Source of the DNA: a bacterium
Lineage (GTDB): Bacteria > Krumholzibacteriota > Krumholzibacteria > LZORAL124-64-63
Reading direction: 5' to 3'
NCBI GenBank assembly: GCA_021767885.1
Contig: JAASSM010000001.1
Location: 1 to 23,188 of the forward strand
DNA length: 23,188 bases
Part shown: piece after piece, positions 15,885 to 23,188 of the stretch
How the letters are laid out: every line of letters starts with the position of its first letter
How positions within the stretch are numbered: the stretch's first letter is position 1
Translations under genes and position numbers: made by a program
Notes under the pieces: generated by a model
Told to the model about the DNA's origin: nothing
What the model saw: only the letters and a program-made list of their open reading frames with translations
Databases searched by the model: none

Positions 15885-16873
15885 CGCCCGCGCCTCCGGC
15901 CAGCCCGCAGGAAGTACGCGAGCCAGAGCGCCAGCGTGGCCAGGGCCCAGGCCCAGCGCAGCGGCGTGGGCTCCAGGAGCTGGCGGGTGAACGCCTCCAT
16001 CAGGGCGGCGATGGCCAGCATGCCGGCCGCACCCATGGCCACGATGCCGGCGGTGCGCCCGCCGCGGCGCAGGGCCTCGGCCCGGCCGTGGACACCTGGC
16101 GCCAGGAGCGCGCGGCCGAGGGCGAGGCCGGCGGCGCCGGCCAGGACCACCGCCCCCAGCTCGGTCACCCCGTGCACCAGCAACCAGCCCCACACGTCCC
16201 AGCCCAGGCCCCGGCCCGTGTAGAGCGCGGTGAAGGCGCCGAGCATCAGGCCGTTGGTGATCAGCAGGCCGGCGGTGGGCAGACCGCCGGCGATGCCCAC
16301 GGCGAAGCACAGCAGGGCGATCCGGGCGTTGTGCTGGAACAGGAAGCCGGCGAAGGCGCCCAGCTCGCCGGCGCTCCCGCGCCCCTGCAGCGAGGCGGCC
16401 AGGTCCTCGGTGCTGGCGTAGGGCGTGCGACCCTGGGCGAGCTGCTCGGCGACGAAGGCGAAGAAGTGGCCGGGATCCTGGCTGACCATCACGAAGGCGA
16501 TCACCGTGCCCAGGGCCATGAGCGCCGCGCTCAGCAGCACCAGGGGACCGAGCGCGCGCACCGCGCGGGGAAGATCCCGGGTCAGGAAGCGGCCCACCGC
16601 GTGCCGCAGGGGGCGTCGGACGCCGTAGACCCAGATGTAGGCGCGGGCCGACAGCGCGGCGAGGTACCGCCGCAGGGCGCGGTCCAGGCTGATGGCGGTG
16701 GCCACGCTGTAGCTGGCCACGGCGGCGCGGTACAGCACGGGCAGGCGCTCCAGCTCGGCGGCCGTCAGACCCGACAGGCCCGCGCGCTCCACCCGGGCGA
16801 GCAGGGCCTCCAGCTCCCGCCAGCCCGCCTCGCGTTCTCGCCGGAACAGCACGCTCTTCATCTGCAGGGCCAT
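15881..16873 (-). CDS. SpoIIM/DUF95-family membrane protein
   Basis: This 330-aa protein belongs to the stage II sporulation protein M (DUF95) family. A soluble helical N-terminus (1-100, FRREREAGWRELEALLARVE) precedes about six to seven membrane helices. The family core includes FLFQHNARIALLCFAVGIAGGLPT near 180-203 and LVHGVTELGAVVLAGAAGLALG near 230-255. The name derives from a Bacillus sporulation protein, but most homologues occur in non-sporulating bacteria beside MoxR and RDD genes, as here. Its ATG shares one base with the DUF58 stop (TGATG), and its own stop overlaps the RDD start. No sporulation gene is present, so a sporulation role is not implied. Confidence 0.9.
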   Translation of the reverse strand: MALQMKSVLFRREREAGWRELEALLARVERAGLSGLTAAELERLPVLYRAAVASYSVATAISLDRALRRYLAALSARAYIWVYGVRRPLRHAVGRFLTRDLPRAVRALGPLVLLSAALMALGTVIAFVMVSQDPGHFFAFVAEQLAQGRTPYASTEDLAASLQGRGSAGELGAFAGFLFQHNARIALLCFAVGIAGGLPTAGLLITNGLMLGAFTALYTGRGLGWDVWGWLLVHGVTELGAVVLAGAAGLALGRALLAPGVHGRAEALRRGGRTAGIVAMGAAGMLAIAALMEAFTRQLLEPTPLRWAWALATLALWLAYFLRAGRRRGR

Positions 16874-18188
16874 CAGGCGATCATCTCCCGGCGCTTGATC
16901 TCCAGGTAGCGGTCGAGCAGGTCGACGGTCAGCGTCTGCGGAATGGCGTCGATGGTCTGCACCCCGGCGCGCTGGAGGGCCTGCAACACCGTGTGCCGCT
17001 CCTGGCGCAGATCCTCGGCCACCACCGTGCGCGCCAGCAGCGCCTCGCTCCGCGGCGCGGCCTCGGCCACGCGGTCGAGGGAGGCCTCGCGCAGGGCGCA
17101 GAGCAGCACCAGGTGCCGCCGGGCCAGCCGCCGCAGGTTGTCGCGCATGAGCTCGGCGCTGATGGCATCGGCGAAGTCGGTGAGCACCACCACCAGCGCG
17201 CGCCGCGTCAGCCGCGCGGCCAGCTCGGCCAGGCCCAGGGTGAAGTTGGTCTCCTCGGCCACCTCGCGCAGCTGCGCCGCCTGTCTCTGCACCCGCGCGA
17301 AGTGCGCCAGCCCCCCGCGGGGCGGCAGCCAGAGCCGCGGTCCGGCGGCGAAGCCGAAGAGCCCCACGCGGTCGCCCTGCCGGAGCGAGAGCAGCGCCAG
17401 GCGCAGCGCCGCGTCCAGGGCGTGGTCCAGCCGGGGCAGTCCCTGGTCCACCACGCCCATGAGGCGGCCACAGTCCAGGGCCAGGACCACCTGCTGGTCG
17501 CGCTCGGCCCGCAGCTGCCGGACCAGGAGCTGGCGATGGCGCGCGGAGGCCTTCCAGTCCAGCCGGCGGTGGTCGAGGCCGGGCACGTACTCGCGGAGCT
17601 GGTGGAACTCGCTGCCCTCGCCCGTGAAGCGCTCCACGAGCAGGCCCTGGCGGCGGTCCGCACCCAGGGCGCGCAGGGCGCGGTCGGCCCCCAGGCAGAG
17701 CTCCGGCACGATGGCGACCTCCAGGTCCAGCGGCTGCGCCTCGGCGCGTCGCATCAGCCCCAGCGGACCGACCCAGCGGAGCCACAGCGGCCCCGGGCGC
17801 GCCGTTCCGCGCCGGCGGGGTCGCAGCGGCATCTCCGCCCGGTAGGTGTCCTCCTCCCCGCGCACGGGCGCCAGCGGGGTCATGGCGGCCGGCCCGAGCA
17901 GCGGGTCGCCATCGCAGGACACCTCGCAGGCGGGCAGCGGCCGGCCCGGCGCGGGCCGGACCGTGGCCACCAGGCGCCCCCCGGCCTGCACCCCCACCAC
18001 GGCCGGCGCCGCCACGGTCGCCCGCGGCCGTCGCCAGCGCAGCAGGATGGCGTCCACCGCGGCCAGGGTCAGCAGGGCCACCGTGAGCACCAGCCAGACC
18101 GGCCACAGGGCGGCACCCGCCAGCGCCGGCAGCGCGGCGGCGATCAGATCCAGCGCCAGCAGGCGCAGCAGGCGGGGCGCCGGCGCGG

Positions 18189-18192
<4 letters not shown>
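16873..18192 (-). CDS. DUF58-domain protein, MoxR partner
   Basis: The 439-aa protein has two N-terminal membrane helices (about 8-52), a beta-sandwich-like region and then the DUF58 domain. The domain's signature [20 protein letters not shown] is at 200-219, followed by a vWA-like fold from about 234. Where a vWA domain would carry the metal-binding DxSxS, this protein has [10 protein letters not shown] (Asp240), so the MIDAS motif is incomplete, a variant I believe is common in this subfamily. DUF58 proteins are almost always encoded next to MoxR ATPases and are thought to act as their adaptors or substrates at the membrane. Its ATG overlaps the MoxR stop by 4 bp and its stop overlaps the SpoIIM start by 1 bp. 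Confidence 0.92.
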
Positions 18193-19145
<953 letters not shown>

Positions 19146-20375
19146 GGTGCATCTCCCGGGTCCAGGCGTGGATCTCGCGGGCGGCCGCCAGCAGGCCGGC
19201 CGCATCGAGGGGCTGATCCGCACGGGCGAGCATGCGGTCACAGAGCGTGGCCGCCGCCATGGCCGGGGCGCGGTGCGCAGCCGGCAGCCGGTCCAGCCGC
19301 CGGGCCACCTCGCCGGGCGGGCCGGTGGCGGAGACGTGGCGCGCCCGGGCGGCCCCGCGGACGGCGTGCTCCAGGTAGCGGCGCAGCAGATGGCCGCGGT
19401 GGCCGCCCACCAGCAGGAGCGACGCGGTGCTGGCCACCAGGAAGGCCTTGCCGTCGCGGCCGGCGCGAGCGGCGGGCGCCGGGCGGCCGAAGCGCTGGTT
19501 CGCGGACCAGAGCGCCGCCAGCGCCAGCAGGATCAGGTGCAGCAGCAACCAGAGCAGAGGGGGCCGCAGCAGGGCCGCTCCGGGCGAGCGGGGCAGGGCA
19601 TGGCCATGGAGCGTCTCGTCGATGAGCACCGGACCGGGGGGCGCACCGGCGAGCGCGAGGGCGGCGAGGGCGAGCCGGGCGTTGGCGCCGCGGCCGAGGC
19701 CCAGGTTGTTGATCAGGTCGGGATCGGAGAGGACCAGGACGGTCTCCTCGGCATACTGCCGCTCCCAGCGCGCCAGCAGCATCCCCTGATCACAGCTCCA
19801 CAGCGGTACGAGCCGACCGTTGCCGGCATCGGCGGCCCGGAGCAGCTGCGGCCGTTCCAGGGTGGGCGGCGGCAGGTCTGCTGGCAGGTCCCAGCCGGTG
19901 GGGACGGCCTGCGGTCGTGTCACCTCGCCGGGCAGCTCGAGCACCTCGGCCACGGCGTCCACCGTGCTCGTGGGCAGCTCGGCCCGGCCACCGATCCAGT
20001 GGATCTTCTCGGGGTGGGCGGCGCTGGCCTCCCAGCGCGGGAGCACCACGAGCAGCCGGTAGGCCAGCGCGCTGTAGGCCTGCCAGCGGCCGGACGCACG
20101 GGTGCTGTCGGGATCGGCGTCCGGTCGCGGCTCGCAGATCACGGCCACCAGGTCCCGCGGGAGCAGTTCGCCGGGCACCACGCGCGCCCGCTGGACCGGG
20201 ATCTCGAGCTCGTCCAGGAGGTTGGCCAGCCCCCGGTGGCCGATGGCCGAGCGGCTGTACGAGTCCGCCTCCCGCGACCAGGTGCTGCCACCGCCGCGCA
20301 GGGCCACCACCAGGCCCACCAGCAAGGAGAGGACCGACACCACCACGATCACCGCCAGCGCACGCGGCATCCCGG

Positions 20376-21014
20376 TCACGGCCGGGCCCCCCGCGCACCC
20401 GCGCCGGTGGCTGGCGCCAGGCCACCCGCCCGCTGCCGCCAGTGCTCCCAGTCCGCCGCCGACGCCGACCGGCCCCCGAAGTGATGACGCTCCACGGCCG
20501 CCACCAGGCCGGCGAGGGGCTCCCGGCCCGGATCGCTGGCCGGGATGCGTCGCAGGCACTGGCGGCTGGTCCAGGCCTCGGGCCAGCCGCCACCGGCGCG
20601 ACGACCGAAGCGACCGAGCACCTCGCCCAGCAGCAGGCGCAGGGCCTCGCCGAAGTCGCCCCGGTCGGCGGCCCGGACGGCGGCGGGCGGGGCGGCATCC
20701 AGCTGGTCGCTCCGCTCCGGCCGGTCCGGCGCCGGGGCCTGCGCCCCGCTGTCGCGACCAGCCCGTCGCGCCAGGACACCGTGCACCGTCATGGTGGCCA
20801 GCAGCACCACGGCCACGGCCACGAGCAACCAGGTCAGCAGCTGCAGGACGTCGCCGAGCGGGGCCGCATCCATGGTCAGGGCCGCCCCGGGCGTCGGGGA
20901 TGGGGCCGACCCGACCGGATCGAGTTCCGTCTGCAGGCCGGCCAGCGCACGCTCGGTGGCGGCGGCGATCTCGGCGGCGGCGATCTCGGCGGCGGACGAC
21001 GAACCGTTGGACAT
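20376..21014 (-). CDS. DUF4129-type membrane protein (first gene of the cassette)
   Basis: The 212-aa protein has an Ala-rich N-terminal segment, one membrane helix (about 56-81, VLQLLTWLLVAVAVVLLATM) and a C-terminal cytoplasmic domain. The latter shows a DUF4129-like helical pattern: RGDFGEALRLLLGEVLGRFG, then the WTSRQCLRRI region. DUF4129 normally lies at the C-terminus of longer transmembrane proteins, sometimes fused to transglutaminase; here it is a short stand-alone form. I chose ATG 21014; the ribosome site is weak, but upstream in-frame sequence runs into the promoter at 21063-21091. Operon position supports the DUF4129 call more than sequence identity does. Confidence 0.75.
   Translation of the reverse strand: MSNGSSSAAEIAAAEIAAATERALAGLQTELDPVGSAPSPTPGAALTMDAAPLGDVLQLLTWLLVAVAVVLLATMTVHGVLARRAGRDSGAQAPAPDRPERSDQLDAAPPAAVRAADRGDFGEALRLLLGEVLGRFGRRAGGGWPEAWTSRQCLRRIPASDPGREPLAGLVAAVERHHFGGRSASAADWEHWRQRAGGLAPATGAGARGARP
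20961..20990. repeat. 15-bp tandem repeat within the DUF4129 gene
   Basis: GGCGGCGATCTC recurs with a 15-bp period (20961-20972 and 20976-20987). In the protein it encodes AEIAAAEIAAA near the N-terminus, an in-frame duplication of AEIAA. Confidence 0.6.
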
Positions 21015-21043
21015 GGCGGCGATCCGATACGGGTCGGGGAACG

Positions 21044-21091
21044 GCGGTGCGACACCGCGCCGATCATACCCGCCGGTTCGTGGACGGGCAA
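21044..21091 (-). promoter_or_regulatory. Sigma70-type promoter and leader hairpin of the MoxR cassette
   Basis: On the minus strand TTGCCC (21091-21086) and TATGAT (21068-21063) are separated by exactly 17 bp, with a -10 matching 5/6. The predicted start is near 21056. A perfect 6-bp hairpin (GCGGTG / CACCGC, 21044-21058, loop of 3) falls at the very 5' end of the transcript. The leader to ATG 21014 is about 42 nt. Confidence 0.65.
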
Positions 21092-21136
21092 GGCACGGAC
21101 GGCCGGCGCGTCCGCCACCGGGACGCCCGGGCGGGG

Positions 21137-22360
21137 TCAACGGTCCGTGTCACACCTCGGCAGCCGGATCCGGAACGTCGTGCCCTGGCCCGGCTCGCTC
21201 TCGCAGGTGATGCTGCCCTCGTGCTGCTCCACCAGACCATGGACCATGGCGAGGCCCAGGCCGGTGCCGGCACCGGCGGCCTTGGTGGTGAAGAAGGGCT
21301 CGAAGATCCGCTCGCGGGTGTCGGCGTCCATCCCGCAGCCGTCGTCCTGGACGGTGATCAGGACGTGGGAGCGCCGGTCGGGCCGACCGGGAACGCCCTC
21401 GGCAAGGAGCGCCTCCGAGGCCGAGGCCGGACCCGACGCGACGGCGACCCGGAGCGTGATCGCGCCCCCCGCGGGCAACGCATCCCGGGCGTTGACGCAG
21501 AGGTTCATGAGCATCTGCTCGAGGAGATTGCGGTCGGCCAGGACGCAGGGCGAGTCATCGCCCGGCTGGAAGTCCACGACGATGTCCTCGCCGATCAGCC
21601 GACGGATCATCGGCAGCATCCCGGCCACCATCGCGTCGACGTCCACCACCGCCGGGGCCAGCGGTTGCCGGCGGCTGAAGGTCAGCAGCTGGCCGACCAG
21701 CTGGGTGGCGCGGTCGACGGCGGCCAGGACGTGGCTCAGCGCGTCGTGCGCCGGATGGTCCGTCGCGAGGTCGTCCCGCGCGAGCGTCCCGTAGCCGCCG
21801 ATCACCTGCAGCAGGTTGTTGAAGTCGTGGGCCACGCCGCCGGCCAGCCGGCCCAGCGACTCCAGCCGCTGGGCATGCTGGTACTGCCGCTGCAGCTCCG
21901 CGCGCTCGACGGCGAGCTGCTCGCGCTCCGACTCCGAGCGCTTCAGCTCCCGGAGGTCCACGTCGATGCAGTACATCTCCCGCTCGCCGGTGATGGTCTC
22001 GTGCATCACGTGGGAGGAGTAGACGGGCACCTCGGCGCCCCAGCGGTCCCGCAGGACCAGCTCGCAGGCGGGGATGGGCGGCCCGCCGTCCAGCCAGGCA
22101 TCGACACCGGCCACCACCTCCGCGCGCATGGCCGGCGGGATGATCAGATCCTCCAGCTTGCGGCCCAGCGCCTCCTCCCGCGTGTAGCCGTAGACCAGGG
22201 TGCTCGCGCGATTCCAGGAGATCACGCGCCGCTGGGCGTCATAGCCCTGCACCGGGACGTGCTCCAGTCCCTCCAGCAGCGTCTGGAAGCGGCTCCAGCT
22301 CTCCCGCAGCACCAGGGGATCGAGCCCGTCCAGGAGAGCGGTCGTCGTCTGATCCGCCAT
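21137..22360 (-). CDS. PAS-domain sensor histidine kinase (orphan)
   Basis: The 407-aa cytoplasmic kinase has no membrane helices. A PAS domain at about 25-140 (WNRASTLVYGYTREEALGRKLEDLI) leads into a coiled coil (138-165). The phosphoacceptor motif is LGRLAGGVAHDFNNLLQVIGG with His178. The ATPase domain has the N box (NLCVNARDAL, 286-295), G1 (DDGCGMD, 339-345), F box (FEPFFTTK, 353-360) and G2 (GTGLGLAMVHG, 365-375). The HDFNN-type H box resembles kinases often fused to receiver domains, but none is fused or adjacent, so its response regulator lies elsewhere. ATG 22360 has GGTGTGG upstream; ATG 22372 in the same frame is possible. The MoxR cassette begins 122 bp downstream on the same strand with its own promoter. 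A weak hairpin lies at 21097-21113. Confidence 0.93.
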   Translation of the reverse strand: MADQTTTALLDGLDPLVLRESWSRFQTLLEGLEHVPVQGYDAQRRVISWNRASTLVYGYTREEALGRKLEDLIIPPAMRAEVVAGVDAWLDGGPPIPACELVLRDRWGAEVPVYSSHVMHETITGEREMYCIDVDLRELKRSESEREQLAVERAELQRQYQHAQRLESLGRLAGGVAHDFNNLLQVIGGYGTLARDDLATDHPAHDALSHVLAAVDRATQLVGQLLTFSRRQPLAPAVVDVDAMVAGMLPMIRRLIGEDIVVDFQPGDDSPCVLADRNLLEQMLMNLCVNARDALPAGGAITLRVAVASGPASASEALLAEGVPGRPDRRSHVLITVQDDGCGMDADTRERIFEPFFTTKAAGAGTGLGLAMVHGLVEQHEGSITCESEPGQGTTFRIRLPRCDTDR

Positions 22361-22491
22361 GAGCCACACCATCCGTCGAGATACCGGTCGCGATGCGATC
22401 CCATGATGGGGCCATCCCCCGGGTCGATGATCGTCCCGGGCGGACGGGCCTTGAGGCCAGCGTGCACCTGCGGGCCGCCCCGCATGGCCGG

Positions 22492-22517
22492 GCACGTAAA
22501 ATCTTGATTTAATGTGC
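22492..22517. promoter_or_regulatory. 26-bp near-perfect palindrome, probable operator
   Basis: The arms GCAC-N3-AAATC and GATTT-N3-GTGC are symmetric about a central TT. Of 13 base pairs, 10 are complementary, one is a G/T mismatch (positions 5/22), one an A/A mismatch (7/20), and one is the central T/T. The almost absent loop argues for a protein-binding site rather than a terminator. It lies midway between divergent genes, about 130 bp from the kinase start. Confidence 0.55.
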
Positions 22518-22535
22518 GGATTCTGAGCTTATCGG

Positions 22536-22565
22536 CTGGCAATCCTCTGCAGGCTGTGTTACGCT
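22536..22565 (+). promoter_or_regulatory. Putative promoter of the secreted-protein gene
   Basis: CTGGCA (22536-22541) and TACGCT (22560-22565) are 18 bp apart. Predicted start is near 22573, giving a leader of about 96 nt that contains two GC-rich hairpins. Confidence 0.4.
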
Positions 22566-22668
22566 CTGGGCCGGAATCTCGCGGATACGCGGCCGCCGGC
22601 GCGCCGGCGCCGCGGTCTATGTGTTGCCCCAGCGCCCCTCGCGGGGCCATGCAGGAAAGGCAGGAATC

Positions 22669-23188
22669 ATGAAGACCTTGCTCACGATCGCCGCGGTGGC
22701 GCTCCTGGCGAGCACCGCCTCCGGCCAGCTGGTGATCACCGGCGTGTACGACGGCCCCCTGACCGGTGGCGTGCCCAAGGGCGTCGAGCTCTGCGCCGTC
22801 ATGGACATCGCCGACCTCTCCGCGTACGGCCTCGGCTCCGCCAACAACGGCGGCGGCAGCGATGGCGAGGAGTTCACCTTCCCGGCCGACTCCGTCCTGA
22901 TGGGCGAGTTCATCTACGTGGCCACCGAGGAGATCGGCTTCACCGACTTCTTCGGCTTCGCGCCGGACTACACCACCGGCGCCATGGCCATCAACGGCGA
23001 CGACGCCATCGAGCTGTTCCACAACGGCGTGGTCGTGGACCTGTTCGGCGACATCAACGTCGACGGCACCGGCCAGCCGTGGGATCACGTTGACGGCTGG
23101 GCGTACCGCAACGACGGGACGGGGCCGGACGGCAGCACGTTCGTGCTAGCCAACTGGTCGTTCAGCGGCACGAATGCGCTCGACGGCG
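22669..23188 (+). CDS. Secreted lamin-tail/ExeM-N-like protein (3' end beyond window)
   Basis: The reading frame is open to the end of the window, giving 173 residues of a longer protein. A Sec signal peptide occupies residues 1-19 (cut near ASG-Q). The mature part resembles the lamin-tail-like domain found at the N-terminus of secreted nucleases of the ExeM/NucH type and of many large surface proteins. It has GVPKGVELCAVMDIADLSAYGL, then GEFIYVATEE, AINGDDAIELFHNGVVVDLFGD and WDHVDGWAYR, a typical order of strands and turns. The ATG has AGGAAAGG about 8 bp upstream. The C-terminal part, which would decide between nuclease, adhesin or sorting-signal protein, is not in the window. Domain assignment is by pattern and could be wrong in detail. 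Confidence 0.78.
   Translation, partial: MKTLLTIAAVALLASTASGQLVITGVYDGPLTGGVPKGVELCAVMDIADLSAYGLGSANNGGGSDGEEFTFPADSVLMGEFIYVATEEIGFTDFFGFAPDYTTGAMAINGDDAIELFHNGVVVDLFGDINVDGTGQPWDHVDGWAYRNDGTGPDGSTFVLANWSFSGTNALDG

Larger units (their letters stand above)
22361..22668. other. 308-bp divergent regulatory region
   Basis: No gene is seen here. On the kinase side are two small dyads: CCCAT-G-ATGGG at 22400-22410 and TCGC-GAT-GCGA at 22388-22398. The middle holds an AT-rich island with the 26-bp palindrome at 22492-22517. On the right are a candidate promoter, a 16-bp perfect GC palindrome (22594-22609) and a GCCCC-TCGC-GGGGC hairpin (22634-22647) in the leader of the secreted-protein gene. I could not find a convincing promoter for the kinase. 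Confidence 0.6.

Noticed and set aside
15885..16310. Upstream extension of the RDD protein
   Set aside because: This part is a shifted-frame reading of the SpoIIM-like gene; the GTG at 15884 overlaps that gene's stop and begins the conserved sequence.
15881..16873. Sporulation role suggested by the SpoIIM family name
   Set aside because: No sporulation genes are present and the family is common beside MoxR genes in non-sporulating bacteria.
22537..22552. Sigma54-like TGGCA...TGC element
   Set aside because: The GG-to-GC spacing is 9 rather than the required 10 nt and no activator gene is nearby; a sigma70-type reading fits better.

Overview
This is a gene-dense, very GC-rich (roughly 70 %) chromosomal window from a bacterium. 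A predicted signal-peptide beta-barrel protein ending in Phe, a lipobox lipoprotein and several Sec signal peptides point to a diderm (Gram-negative-type) cell. I could not place it in a phylum from sequence alone. HydF, an N-epsilon-acetyl-beta-lysine (abl) cluster, a SMUG1-type glycosylase, a DUF1684 lipoprotein and a lamin-tail-like secreted protein together would fit an uncultured FCB-type lineage better than a classical proteobacterium, but that is weak inference. No tRNA, rRNA, CRISPR array, transposase or integrase was seen, and nothing suggests recent mobile DNA.

Left end (1-2490): a minus-strand pair encodes a YitT-family membrane protein and then HydF, the [FeFe]-hydrogenase maturation GTPase. 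It diverges from the next block across an AT-rich promoter island.

2494-6646 (plus): a four-gene operon holds a MarR regulator, lysine 2,3-aminomutase (ablA), an SSS-family sodium/solute symporter and beta-lysine N6-acetyltransferase (ablB). The two enzymes make the compatible solute N-epsilon-acetyl-beta-lysine. The MarR protein and the embedded symporter suggest a self-contained osmoadaptation module. A perfect 13-bp hairpin closes it.

6777-10056 (plus): a small predicted outer-membrane barrel, then an FHA-GAF-PP2C (RsbU/SpoIIE-type) phosphatase translationally coupled to a calcineurin-like phosphoesterase. 10099-10869 (minus): SMUG1-type uracil-DNA glycosylase. 10932-15032 (plus): DUF1684 lipoprotein, GT4 glycosyltransferase, UbiA/MenA-like prenyltransferase and a polytopic membrane protein with its own promoter.

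15048-21014 (minus): a six-gene cassette transcribed as DUF4129, DUF4350, MoxR AAA+ ATPase, DUF58, SpoIIM/DUF95, RDD, with every junction overlapping. It has a good sigma70-type promoter. This is a widely conserved but functionally obscure MoxR cassette. Upstream of it on the same strand is an orphan PAS histidine kinase (21137-22360). The window ends in a truncated secreted lamin-tail/ExeM-N-like protein (22669 onward), preceded by a regulatory region with a 26-bp near-perfect palindrome.

Promoters I could recognise tend to read TTGC/TTGA, 17-18 bp, TAnnnT.
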